NCBI GenBank assembly: GCA_015227615.1
Contig: JAALGZ010000026.1
Coordinates: 496,001 to 560,000 of the forward strand
Length of the DNA stretch: 64,000 bases
From: Labyrinthula sp. Ha
Lineage: Eukaryota; Sar; Bigyra; Labyrinthulida; Labyrinthulaceae
Reading direction: 5' to 3'
Every line of letters starts with the position of its first letter. Position 1 is the first letter of the stretch. The translations under genes and the position numbers were made by a program. Positions 35,296 to 45,602 of this stretch are shown here, one piece after another. The notes below the pieces were generated by a model, which ran no database searches, had not been told where the DNA came from, and worked only from the letters and a program-made list of their open reading frames with translations.

Positions 35296-35446
35296 TCTCC
35301 ACTTATCCCAAACTTATCTTATATATCTCTTGAAATATATAAGTTCGGTTTCACGGTGCTGTATATCAAAGTATTCAATAGTATTCAGCATCTCCATAAC
35401 TTAGATAGAATAATAGAAAATATAAAAAATAAAAAATAACTTCTCA
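35296..35446 (+). repeat. Right LTR of copia fossil D, 151 bp
   Basis: Pairs with 31082-31232 over the full 151 bp. Fossil C protease sequence resumes immediately to the right on the minus strand. Confidence 0.85.
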
Positions 35447-37419
35447 CTTCACATATCAAGATAAGATCTAGCGTATCTTTTACACTATGAATGAACTTTT
35501 TAGAGAAAGCTCCAGAAATAGATATATTATTGATTGGTTCAATATTTCTTAGTAGAGCTTTATTGCCAACAACATGTTGAGTTGTTCCAAAATCTAGTAA
35601 AGATTGAAAACATTCATATTCAAATCTACAAAAGCATTTAGTTGAAATAATTGAAGTGGCATTAATAAATAAGTTTAAAGACATAATAAAAGAGTCTAAA
35701 CGTGTATGTTGAACTTCTTCTTCGTCTTGAAAAGTATCGTTAATATCTAATTTTTGAATATCTTTCTCATTTTCTTAAGCTGTATCATCGTTTTTGTTGT
35801 CTTTTTCTAAAGTTCCATCCTCTTTTGGTAGAACTCTATCAGTATTTACTCTAAGTACTTGTATTTTGCAGGATCTGGATTTGTGTGAAGGATCTCTACA
35901 CTTCCAGCAAATAAACTCGGTGTTTGAACATTGTTTAATATTATGTCCGAAGCCACCACACTTAAGACAACGCCTATTAGGTCTAAATATTTTCTTGATA
36001 TTTGAGTTGGATACTTCAATAACTTTGATGTTCATACGAGACATACGAGTACAAGTTCTGTTATTACTGCAACGAAGAGATAGATTAGAAGCTATTCTAA
36101 GAAAGTATTTGATAGCTTCATCTATAGCTTCAGCGTTACAAATAGATTTGTGTACTTGAAACTGAGTATCAGGTAATCCCATTAAAACTATATCTCGTAT
36201 TTCACGCGTTTCAGAACCTCCGTGAAATAGATGCTGAGCATATCTTTTTCTAAAAACATTGATATAATTGTTTAATTCTCTAAACTGGATAATATTTAGA
36301 CGTCATTTTGCTGCTAGTCGAGCCGTTTCAGAGTCTTTTTCATAATGATATTTAATAGCTGAAAAACCATTAAATAAGGTGTTTGAAGCTTCAGTATAAT
36401 GTATAAGCTCAAGGCTTAAAGTAGATCTCAAAATATGAAATACAAACTGTACATTACTCGCATAGTCACTTTTTGCTTGTTAATAATTCTCTTCATTATC
36501 TAAGAGCATAAATACATAATGTGTATCCATATAAATATTGCACTCAAGTGACAGCTTCACTAACTCCATTGGAGCATCGTCTCAGGTTTTAGTATAAGTT
36601 TTCAATATATTTGTCTCATCGATATCAAATTTTTTTCTTCAGTAACTGTTTCACTAAATCCAGCTTAGTCTTGTATACTTCTTTCTCCTGTTTGAAAAGG
36701 ATAGGGGTCACTACTTCGTAGATAACAAATAAAGCAAGATATTTCTTGCCTAGGTAAGCACTGAGAGAAGCTTCCCAGTCCCTAAGAATAATTCTAGAGG
36801 CACATAATCCTGGGAGTTCTCTTGTTTTGGAAGCTTAGTTGTTCATATTTTATCTTTTTATAGTCATTTGATATCGTTTGGTACCCGGTAATACACACAT
36901 TATGAGGAGAATTAAGTGATAATAAATGAACTAATATATAAATTGTATAAATTTTGGAAACTTTTATAAATAAATATTTTAAGTGAAGGCTTCATAGTGT
37001 TTTAGAACTAGCTGTGAAACTAGGAGAAGAGATGTAAAGATGTCCTTTTGTTTCTTGTTAAGTTGAATTATTCCCTCTTGAGATTTTGTCTTTTACTTCA
37101 AGACCTCTTAGTGAACAAACTCTTTTATATTTTATATGTTTCTTTATGTGTCTTTAGGCTTTTAACGTGTTGTGAATATTTTCGGATGAAAGTATTGTTT
37201 TCCTATATTCAGTATTTTTCAATTAAGAAATAAAGAACACAATCTATTAGCTACGTACACAAACAACTCAATAATAAATAACATAATATACAAAGCTATT
37301 AGTGGATCAAGCGTAAAGGGTTGAAAAGATATCAGATAAATTCAAAGTGACTGAAGTAAAACAAAGGAGGACACATATATCTCCAAATTAAGAAAAATCA
37401 ATAGGAATGAAAAAGGTTG

Positions 37420-37950
37420 AAGAAAAGAAGTTATATCAATTATTTTGTGGGTGTCTAAAGGCCTGATGTGACTCATAGTCCACACTATTTATCAAAATAT
37501 TTACCAGATACACTGGAGACACTATTACGTCGTACTAAAAGAGTGTTAAAGTATATTTATGATACCAGGAACTTGAAACTGGAAGCGTTTCCAGTGAAAG
37601 ATAGAAATAAAATTGAGATGTATGTTGATACATCTTATGCATCTTGTGAAAAAAGAAAAAGCATCATGGGATTCATTATCTATATGAATAAGAGTATTAT
37701 TTTATACAAGTGTAAGAAGCAGAAGAGAATTACTATGATCTCTACTGAAGCAGAATATGCATGAGTGTTCATGGCAATAAGAGAGTTGAAGTTTAGTATT
37801 GTTATAACGGAATAGATGAACTGTGAGTTTAATGTGAACATTTTGATGGACTCACAAAGTGCAGTTAGAATTTTAAAGAATAAAGAAATAAATGGGAAGA
37901 ACAAATACATAAACCAATCTAATCCAAATACTTAAATCAACCATTTAATT
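37420..37950 (+). mobile_element. Ty1/copia fossil E, RNase H fragment
   Basis: Plus-strand fragment ending a copia polyprotein: HYLSKYLPDTLETLLRRTKR, then YVDTSYASCEKRKS, ISTEAEYA and MDSQSAVRIL in the order expected of copia RNase H. No LTR seen; few breaks in this short piece. It is a separate copy from C and D, being on the plus strand and unlike either in sequence. Confidence 0.7.
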
Positions 37951-40769
37951 GATATTCGCACAAGGTTGACCTGTTTGATTTATGTTATTACACTTTGTAA
38001 ATATATTTGTTGGTTTTTAGCGCTTAAGTTTTGTGAACTTGTAGTGTTTGGTGCCGTCATTGCGGTCCATTACTCACCGTATATCTATATCTATATATTA
38101 TTCTATTTTTAGGTACTAAAACTAATAATTTATTTAATTGATAGTCCCATTTAATCGATCCACATGTTAACCAACAGAGTTTTTCAACTGGAAGAAAATT
38201 TCTGCTATGTCTTCCATAATATTTTGCTGTGTAGAAGGTTCAGAAAAATCGTATTAACTCTGTATTTTACATTTTAAAGTATTTTTCTGCTCGAGATGAG
38301 CTGTCGCACAATCATATACTCAAAAATGAGTCAGAGGCACTAACAAGAATGTTAGGGTTTTTCCTTCGTAACTATTGAACAACAAACTTTTTTGTTATTG
38401 GATTTTCCTGCCAAAAAATTGTGCAACTCCGATGCTTCACTTCTTTACTAAGACTTGTGATATACTTGGTGCTCATATTCGATGTACTTATTAATTAACC
38501 ATACAATTATAAACCGTCTTACTATTATATTTCTAGACTATTCTATAAGATCCATTCACTGTGCTCTTTCCTAGAATATCGAGTACTCGAAAAACACATA
38601 ATTCCACGTCAGCAGTCTTCCCATACTAAAACCATATGACATTGCCCACTCTTGATTTATTAAGTCAATGAAATTCTACGAAGAGCTATTAAGAGCATGT
38701 AAATCTTCTAAACTTCTCGCCTGAAGTCTGGATGTTATCCATGTATTGGCTAACGAAACTACAAGCTGCAAACATGAGCTGCTCACCTCATTTAATAGCT
38801 ATTTTCTAGTATACTTTTAACTGCAATGGCATCAACTGTACCTTGGCGAAACATAAACCTTCCTTCATTTAAAAAACAACAATTTTTTAGATTTCAATTA
38901 CTTAGACGTTAATATTCTACTAACAGCTAAGGCAAGATAATATAGCATAAGTTACCCTAGAGTAACCGCGTGGAAAGATGTAAATATTAATACGAGTATG
39001 TTACAGACTTGGGCCACCCATTTGCAGGTGAGACAAACCAAGCAATTGCTATTACAAACAGGCTCAAATTTCTAATCCTTACCTACGGAGCTCTTCTCAA
39101 ATCGAAGTTAGCAAAAGACCTTTTGATTTTATTATTGATTTTAAAATAGTGCTGCAAGTGTTAGCTACTAGAAACGTACGTACCAGTTGATCCCATCTTT
39201 TTGGGACAATCTGTTAATCTAATGGCTGTACTGTCTTAAATGAAGGTTAACTTGAGATTTTATGTCTCGTCTTCTTTTGACAGTTTGCTTAGACGGTTTC
39301 TACTGAATTGGCCAGGGAAATTTGAGTTTGGAAATCAGGAACCCAAATGCGTTGTGACAAATTCATTGATACCAGGGATGAAAAGCATTCCCCAAAATTA
39401 TGAGCACAAATATAGTGTGTTTAATGTACTCGGCTTCATATCCTGTAGGTGCGGATACACCATTTTTAACCAGACATACGGCGGTATGTGAGATCAATTG
39501 TTTGGGTCAACGAGTCATCAATGGACTCTTACAGAGCACTTCATTCTCTATACCCAATTTCACAAGTTCAGATCAATAGTAGACTGTATGTTGACAACTG
39601 AACTAAAATCTTAAAAGTTACAATTACCTCACACATTTTCAAACTATTTGTAAACAAAAGTTTTCAACCACATTTTGATTATTATAAGAATATCATTATA
39701 GAATTTCGTTAACTGTAGGCTCTAGAATAATGAACTAATTATTTTTTTGACATATGAGCTGATTTAATAACATGTGTCATTCAAAACATGCTCCTTGTTC
39801 AATGAAAATTAATTCTAGAACTTCTCGGAATTGGTTCATTATTGGGGGTTTTTATGAAAGATAACTTTTTGTGTTCCATAAACCTGGTTCTTATCTCTTT
39901 TTTCTGCTATTACAATCTAACATCAATCCTCTTAACATCTACCATAAGTTTCTTTGTTAAGGGTTTCCTTAATAAAATGATTTAGCGAACTTCGATGGTA
40001 TTCGTGGAAGTACTGTAACCCCTGTATCTAAGTAAGGTGACCACATAGAGACTTGAACCCTTGCATTGTTACTGATGTAGTGTCAAAGCTGTTCCTCAGT
40101 CTCAGCACCCATTTTGTAGATCAATATGAGGAATTTTGTTAATTGGATATTTATATACAAGTAGTTTGGGAGATTTAATTGATTGGAATAGGGAGAGTTC
40201 ATTGGATGGCATACTATTTCAGGAAGAGCCAGAGCTACAAACCAAAAGAACGAAGAAAAAAGAAGAGACATCAAGTAAAATAAAAAACATATCTGATCCA
40301 ACCTATAATAAAAGTCAAAAGGCTTAAGACATACCTTAATCATTGAGAGTGCACTGCTTAGTTGTTTGGCAGAATATTTCGATTCGATCCATTCGCTGCT
40401 GCTAATCTTGGGAGCCTTAAGATCCTAGAGCTCAATGCCTTGTATCACTTCTGGCTCCAAATCCTAGTCTCTTAAGCCGATTTCTTCAACAGAAAAATAA
40501 TACATCACACTTGAAGGCCTAGAGCAGTTTAGCAGAAATAGTTTAAAGTTTATTTCCTTTGGCTAAAGGACCCATTTGAGCTGAAAAAATCACTCTTTAA
40601 ACCATTCCTTGCTAGATAAAATACAACTTTCACAGGTTTGATGCTAACTTCGAATTTGATTATAATCAAAGATTTCAATTCAAACAGTACTCAACAAGAA
40701 AGTCACAATAAGACTTCTTTATTGTCTGTTTTTGTCCTTGCTTTTTGATGTCTTTTTCTACCAGAAATT
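37951..40769. other. Unassigned stretch, no recognisable gene
   Basis: About 2.8 kb. The longest ATG-started frame is 39240-39491 (83 residues, no known motif, ending CRCGYTIFNQTYGGM). The frame at 40136-40327 lacks an ATG. Probably intergenic or decayed element sequence. Confidence 0.35.
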
Positions 40770-40790
40770 TTGGGAAAACTGAACAAAAAG

Positions 40791-41765
40791 ATGCAAATCT
40801 CTAGTTCTTCTTTGAACCGCTCCGTTCAAGCCTCAACAGAGGTCCCAGAGCACGCGAGCCTTCGAAGACGCTCAGTCTCTGTACTGAGTGTCAACGTTGG
40901 TGGTCTTACTACCTTCAAACTAAACGTACTTCGTGAACTTTCCAGGGACGCAGACGTCCTGATGCTACAAGAAGTGAACAAGCAAGGTTGCAAGAGACTA
41001 GAACAAGAGGTGAACGTTAGCCAAAGAGCAGGAAGGTGGTTTTTGTCAAAACAGCCCAACTGCTCCGAAGGCGTAGCAACGTTTCTGTGCCAAGAACTCT
41101 CTGAGAGAGTTGTTGGAGTTCAGACTCCGAGCGACAGGATCCTAAAAGTTGTAGTAAGCCTAAATGGTAAAGCTCAAGTTGTTTTAGTAAATTGTTACGC
41201 CCCACACTTAGGAAAAAGTGCAGATGATTACAAGAAATTTCTCTCTCAATTAAAAAAAGTGACTTCTAAAGTAAACAAGAGAAGGCTCATCCTCATTGGA
41301 GGTGACCTTAACGCGCAGTTGAGCCGGAACTTTAAACAAGACGACAATCGATATGGATATTCGCATAGATCGAACAGGAATGGAAAGATGCTGGAGAGAT
41401 GGCTGCTACAGCATGACTATGAGGTTGTCAACTTTAAATTCAAAACGGGAAGGAAAAAGGAAAAGAAACATGCAACATACTACCAGAAAGGTAACTCCAG
41501 GATAAAATCAGAAATTAAAATATCATATCTGGAAGTCCAAGATCGGCTTAACTGGAACCCAACACCTCCTAATGAACCACCACCTGAACAATCACAACAA
41601 GAAGAGAACAACCTGTCAAATACACCTCCAACTCCAAACAGAATATCCCCGATAGCCATCGCCAGAACCATGTCCAGATACAAAAGGCAAAGGCAGGCCA
41701 CAATAAATCCCCTTGAATATATCCAAACGATGCTTGCTGTGAACGAAAGTAGTCAGAACCCCTAA
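40791..41765 (+). CDS. LINE-type AP endonuclease ORF with unrelated C-terminal tail
   Basis: 324 residues from the ATG at 40791. After about 30 residues the sequence follows the endonuclease/exonuclease/phosphatase fold used by LINE retrotransposons: VLSVNVGGLTTFKLN, DVLMLQEVN (metal-binding Glu), VVLVNCYAPH, LILIGGDLNAQLS (catalytic Asp/Asn), NRNGKMLERWLLQHDYEVVN and HATYYQKGN. The expected terminal SxxDHxxV/I block is absent. Instead, from about residue 240, the frame runs into an unrelated Pro/Gln-rich tail (PTPPNEPPPEQSQQEENN ... NPLEYIQTMLAVNESSQ). No reverse transcriptase follows. Codons are more GC-rich than the surroundings. It is either a LINE 5' part fused to other DNA or a captured gene; nuclease function is doubtful without the last motif. 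Confidence 0.75.
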   Translation: MQISSSSLNRSVQASTEVPEHASLRRRSVSVLSVNVGGLTTFKLNVLRELSRDADVLMLQEVNKQGCKRLEQEVNVSQRAGRWFLSKQPNCSEGVATFLCQELSERVVGVQTPSDRILKVVVSLNGKAQVVLVNCYAPHLGKSADDYKKFLSQLKKVTSKVNKRRLILIGGDLNAQLSRNFKQDDNRYGYSHRSNRNGKMLERWLLQHDYEVVNFKFKTGRKKEKKHATYYQKGNSRIKSEIKISYLEVQDRLNWNPTPPNEPPPEQSQQEENNLSNTPPTPNRISPIAIARTMSRYKRQRQATINPLEYIQTMLAVNESSQNP

Positions 41766-42075
41766 GAAAAGTAAGCGGAAACGAAGCAAGAAAGGTTCAG
41801 AAGTAGCTGGAGCGAACGCTAATCCCCCTCTGAAAGCAAACAACCCCATATTCATATTCAGATCCTCATTGACTTCACTAGAATAAGTCCAAAGCAAAAA
41901 CTTCATCATAACCAACAGCCACCAAAAAACTATCCTTCTTGACCTTCCTATAAACTATGCACAAATCCCCCTTATTCTCCCTCAATTTAATCCAAATCTG
42001 TTCTTGAACATTCCCGTGCACGAAATCAACCAAAACTTTCCAGGATGCAGTCAAATCACCTATCAACCATCATAA
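41743..42075 (+). pseudogene. Possible coding remnant after the endonuclease ORF
   Basis: In a second frame overlapping the end of the endonuclease ORF, two open runs (41743-41883 and 41887-42075) are separated by a single TAA. The first has a strongly basic cluster (TPKKSKRKRSKKG) and then a hydrophobic stretch. The second reads like coding sequence (TILLDLPINYAQIPLILP ... FNPNLFLNIPVHEIN). No family recognised. A minus-strand frame over 42066-41878 is also open and could be the real one. Confidence 0.3.
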
Positions 42076-42264
42076 ATACATCATTAGTATCTTTAACATG
42101 CCAGAAATCGTGAATCAGGAGGTCGTGAGAAATCGGTTCAATCTTTCTTCTTTTTCTCCGATTTGTTTTTATTTGATCTCAATATGTTCCAGATAATGAA
42201 AATTTTGGGCATATTTACAAATTGAGCTCCAATAAGGCATTACTACATACTTTATAGGAACCTG

Positions 42265-42515
42265 TCACTGGAATAACGGAAGATAACAGTAAGATAAGAC
42301 CAAGGCAAGATGATGCACAAGAAAACTAACAGAACGTACCAATAACAGAACAAGCAAGAAACCAGCACAAGGGACAAAGCTTAATGGAAGATACCAGTAG
42401 CAGACCAAGTAAGGAAACACACAAGATACAGTGGAACATAATGGAAAATACCGGTACAGAATGAAGTGTGATGAGATGCAAGATTTAATGGAAGTTACCG
42501 GAATAAACGTTATCT
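42265..42515. repeat. Degenerate tandem repeat, about 55-60 bp unit
   Basis: Four to five imperfect copies of a block resembling TAATGGAAGATACCAGTA followed by CAGAACAAGCAAGGAAACACAC and AAGATACAGTGGAAC. Purine-rich on the plus strand, no reading frame. Confidence 0.6.
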
Positions 42516-43008
42516 AAAATATATACTATAACTAGGTAGTAAGACCAGGGCGAGCGTGAGGGTTAGGATACTTATCCCAAATAACTCCCTGATTAAGTTA
42601 AGTTAAGTTTTTCCACCAATTCTTAACCTGTATCAGTGTCCAAAAGGGGCATTTTTTCAATACCTTTGTTGAAATTACACAAATAGATCCGTTTATCAAA
42701 GAAATAACCAAATCGTACAAAAACTGCAGTGAAAAAACAAACACACACATTCTCCTAATATCTCCATCTCCCGTAACTAATATCCCATAAAACAGCATTG
42801 AATCATAAAATTACCCAAGAAAATATAGCTTGACATCAAAAATTAAACATATCTGTTGCGTTTTATCCTCTTTCTAATAAAAATATTGATTAAGAACTTC
42901 GCTGAGAAAAGAAATTGTCTAGAAGAAAAGTAATTTTCTTAGAACTGTGTAAGCTGAATATCTGAATATAAGAATCTAATAACTAAAGTTTGTGCAAAGT
43001 CGTTAAAG
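42516..43008. other. 5' flank of the phosphatase gene
   Basis: About 490 bp with no ORF and no TTGCCCAAA box close to the ATG at 43009; the nearest is near 42206. Confidence 0.35.
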
Positions 43009-44064
43009 ATGTTTCGTAGAAAGATTTCAAAAGAAAAAAGTCAAGATAAAGATGCATTACCGAAACTTAAAGCAGTGCCATCAAGAAAAAGCTTCCAAGT
43101 TGTATCTGCAAAACCAGAAGAACTTTCTCATCGAAGAAAATCTGAAGCTCATTCATTTCAGCGACCGAAAAATGTAGAGCAAACAAGTTTTTTGTATTCT
43201 ATGCTTCAAGAAAAAGAAAAGGAGAAAGTTCCTAAGAGTTATGTTTCCGATGTTAATTTCGAAAGTTCTTCTTATAAAGAAAAAGATTTCAAAATATATA
43301 ACGAAAAAACATTGGAAAAAGAAAATATTGAATCGAAAAGGAAATACTTTTTTTCATCTTTAAAACTAAACAAAGCAAGAAGAGAAAGTTATAAGTCTCA
43401 AAGAGTTCAGACGTCGAAAATACCTGGTCAAAATAGAAAGGATCAAGGTAAACTCACAGTTGTTTTGGACGTGGATGAAACTCTGATTCACTCAACTTTG
43501 CTTAATTATCCAACTAGAGGTCGTTTTAAAGCAAGGCAAGACCAGTTTTCTACTTCAAAAAATGGAAATTCCGAAGCTTGTGATAGTTTTCAGTTGACTT
43601 TAGCTGATGGAGAAAAAGTTTTGGTTACAAAAAGACCTGGTTTAGATCAGTTTTTAGCTTCAGTTGGTGAAAAATATGAAATTATGGCTTATACTGCTGG
43701 ATTAAGACAATATGCAAGTCCTTTGCTAGACTGGTTAGATCCCGAAAAGAAGATATTTAGATATCGGTTTTACAGAGACAGTTGTTTATTTGTTCAAGGA
43801 TATTATTTGAAGGATTTGGATAAAGTGAACAGAGATTTATCAAGGGCTGTTTTGGTTGATAATAATATGTGCTGTTTTTTACCTCAATTAGCAAATGGAG
43901 TGCCAATTAGTACTTTTATTGACGATCCGAAAGATGATGCGTTATGGGTTTTAGAACGGTTTTTAGATTCCTTAGCTAGCGAGAAGGATGTGAGACCAGT
44001 TCTTGAAACTGCTTTTAATCTTGAGAAAGTATTGTCGACTCAGAGAGATGTACTTTTGGGTTAG
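43009..44064 (+). CDS. FCP1/SCP-type (NIF domain) serine phosphatase
   Basis: Predicted protein phosphatase of the FCP1/SCP/Dullard family, aspartate-based HAD enzymes that act on the RNA polymerase II CTD or on other phosphoserines. 351 residues from the first ATG. Residues 1-145 are Lys/Ser/Glu-rich and probably disordered. The catalytic domain spans about 147-325: the DxDET nucleophile motif DVDETLIHS (154-162), KRPGLDQFL (208-216), motif II AYTAGLRQYA (227-236), YLKDLDKV near 266 and motif III LVDNN (292-296), then NGVPISTFIDD. The loop after motif I is longer than usual and Ser-rich. The protein lacks the BRCT domain of FCP1, so it is closer to the small CTD phosphatases. It is intronless and convergent with the phosphopantetheinyl transferase gene, 302 bp away. 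The substrate is not predictable. Confidence 0.88.
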   Translation: MFRRKISKEKSQDKDALPKLKAVPSRKSFQVVSAKPEELSHRRKSEAHSFQRPKNVEQTSFLYSMLQEKEKEKVPKSYVSDVNFESSSYKEKDFKIYNEKTLEKENIESKRKYFFSSLKLNKARRESYKSQRVQTSKIPGQNRKDQGKLTVVLDVDETLIHSTLLNYPTRGRFKARQDQFSTSKNGNSEACDSFQLTLADGEKVLVTKRPGLDQFLASVGEKYEIMAYTAGLRQYASPLLDWLDPEKKIFRYRFYRDSCLFVQGYYLKDLDKVNRDLSRAVLVDNNMCCFLPQLANGVPISTFIDDPKDDALWVLERFLDSLASEKDVRPVLETAFNLEKVLSTQRDVLLG

Positions 44065-44366
44065 CTTTGAATATAAATATTTCGTTTTCGCTTGAACTAT
44101 TTTTTCGAAGTTGTTAATGTCTATTTACTTGACAGAATTATTTAAAAGTTGTATATAAGTTTAAAACGTAAGTTAATACTTTTCAAATAACAACTTTTTT
44201 TATATTAAAATAAACAAATAGTTCAAACTTTTTTAAGGAACTATAATTGAAATGAACTTTTCTTCCATAATTTGTTGGATTTAGCTCTTTTTAGAATAGT
44301 ATTGTGCAAAAGCTATTCCAAAATAAATTGGAAATATAAAGAAAAATAAAATAAAAACTTTTTGTT
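44065..44366. other. Shared 3' intergenic region
   Basis: 302 bp between two convergent genes, very AT-rich, with AATAAA-like strings on both strands (44206 and 44340-44355) suitable for polyadenylation. Confidence 0.4.
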
Positions 44367-45122
44367 TTAATTTGTTGAAAAAGTATACACTTTGAGAATG
44401 TTTTGCTCATCTACAGATTGAGTAAATACTTCATAGTTGACTTCAAACCACTTTTCTTCATTATTTTCTTCACAAGCTGTAGCTATAATATGGTTTTCAA
44501 CTATTTGTGTTTCAAAAAAAATATTATTTTGCTTAATCCAAATATTATTTTCTAACATCGATAGTTTATTTTTATCGAATTGAATACTTTGTAAAGGTGT
44601 TGATAAACCAGTACCAATTAACTTAATATAAGATTCTTTCAAAGCCCATTGCGTGAAAAATCGATCTAGATCATTTCCAATTATTTTCCATTCATTTTCT
44701 GTGAATTGTTTTGTAAAAGATTCTATTTTTGGTTTTGGATGTCTTTCAAGGTGCATCACATCAACACCAACTTGATGCTTTAAACTCCAAAGTAACACAA
44801 CTAAATCCCCATCGTGCGAGATATTGAAATTTAGATTAGAATATTCAGGCTTTCCTTTCTCGGAACGCGTAATTTTTATATCTTGATAAGGGACTGAAAA
44901 AAGAGTGTGGATGAGGCCTCGTATGAGGATTTGTCCAAGGAGGGCGCGTTGTTTGTCCTTCTCATAGTGGTATCTTTTTATTTTATCGACTTCTGTTTTT
45001 TGGTAAACGAATTTAAGAAGACTAGGAAAAGAATTTGCTGATTGGAACACTCGTGTAATGTTTCCATAGAGTTTATGATGCGTGTTGAGTAAAGATTTGT
45101 CAAGGGCTGTTCTTATTGCCAT
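44367..45122 (-). CDS. 4'-phosphopantetheinyl transferase
   Basis: Transfers the phosphopantetheine arm of coenzyme A to a serine of carrier proteins (fatty acid, polyketide or Lys5-type synthesis). 251 residues from an ATG at 45122. Sfp/AcpS-family motifs are in order: GKPEYSNLNFNISHDGDLVVL (90-110), the Mg-binding VGVDVM (118-123) with E126 close by, and WALKESYIKLIGTGL (159-173), which holds the second acidic residue and the catalytic lysine. The two-domain length and the WxxKESxxK form match the Sfp/AASDHPPT type rather than the short bacterial AcpS. Intronless, with codon use as in neighbouring host genes. Presence of this enzyme implies that the host has acyl carrier protein or a similar substrate. 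Confidence 0.93.
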   Translation of the reverse strand: MAIRTALDKSLLNTHHKLYGNITRVFQSANSFPSLLKFVYQKTEVDKIKRYHYEKDKQRALLGQILIRGLIHTLFSVPYQDIKITRSEKGKPEYSNLNFNISHDGDLVVLLWSLKHQVGVDVMHLERHPKPKIESFTKQFTENEWKIIGNDLDRFFTQWALKESYIKLIGTGLSTPLQSIQFDKNKLSMLENNIWIKQNNIFFETQIVENHIIATACEENNEEKWFEVNYEVFTQSVDEQNILKVYTFSTN

Positions 45123-45329
45123 TTGATTTTATTCGTAAAAAGCCCTGTATGGAGTAATGCGGTATCTTGGTAAAAGAGAAAATTATAGACTTCTGCTGAA
45201 ATAGGAGGTAGCAGACAAATTATTTCAATAACAATGAGAAAAACAACTTATGGGAACGACAAGGATTATACAGAATGGATAACATTAACTTTTTATTTAG
45301 TTTTATAATTTCTCTCCCTGTGAAATAAT

Positions 45330-45600
45330 TCACGATATTCAATAACAGAAGGTCACCTCTGCTGAAATAAGAAACGACAATTTTTGTGGCCTGAGCAAAA
45401 CACTAATCTTGATCCAAGTTTTCTGGAGGAAAGTCGAAGAAATTCCAGATTAACCCCAGCAACAGTCAATTGTCTTAATTTAACTGAGTTGCAACCTCAA
45501 CTTCGAAATTTCCAAAAGTAAACTCTTGAGTGATCGAATACCATGAAATTGAACTCAACCTTTTCCTAGATCAATTTCCGCTTACTCAAAACAGATGAAG
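45330..45600 (+). repeat. R1-like repeat fragment, copy C
   Basis: Short stretch related to about 4430-4640 and 23170-23330: GGAGGAAAGTCGAAGAAATTCC then ATTAACCCCAGCAACAGTCAATTGTCTTAATTTAACTGAG. Ends abruptly at the left end of MULE-1. Confidence 0.5.
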
Positions 45601-45602
45601 TT

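Larger units (their letters stand above)
31082..35446 (+). mobile_element. Ty1/copia fossil D, LTR to LTR (4.4 kb), inserted into fossil C
   Basis: Plus-strand Ty1/copia element bounded by 151-bp LTRs. Parts in order: gag from the ATG at 31263 (FKPLHSAENYHTWRWRVEA, then a CCHC knuckle CKHCGQVGHVRAQC near 31917), protease (about 32260-32440, FDSDASKHYIS), integrase (about 32740-33400), linker, reverse transcriptase (about 33780-34450) and RNase H (about 34600-35270, ending DLMTKPVNRKCY). It is broken, with roughly ten or more lesions. LTR divergence of about 11% makes it old but younger than fossil C, whose protease region it splits. No clear 5-bp target duplication remains. Confidence 0.85.
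28056..36860 (-). mobile_element. Ty1/copia fossil C, interrupted by fossil D
   Basis: Minus-strand Ty1/copia element. From right to left: gag (about 36860-35775) with two CCHC knuckles (CLKCGGFGHNIKQC and CWKCRDPSHKSRSC), protease (about 35685-35450, LLDFGTTQHVV), then after the inserted fossil D the post-protease region (31080-30838, LKNVIFIPQLHE), integrase (about 30700-30350, IFLDHGSEF), linker (30234-29801), a decayed reverse transcriptase (about 29500-28880) and a well kept RNase H (28871-28056, TDSSFPNSVS, LSSTEAEFVA, HIPTYENWADIFTK). It has many breaks. It is older than fossil D, which split it within the protease region. Confidence 0.8.

Noticed and set aside
31077-35451. 5-bp target duplication of copia fossil D.
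   Set aside because: GCAAG on the left and CTTCA on the right do not match.
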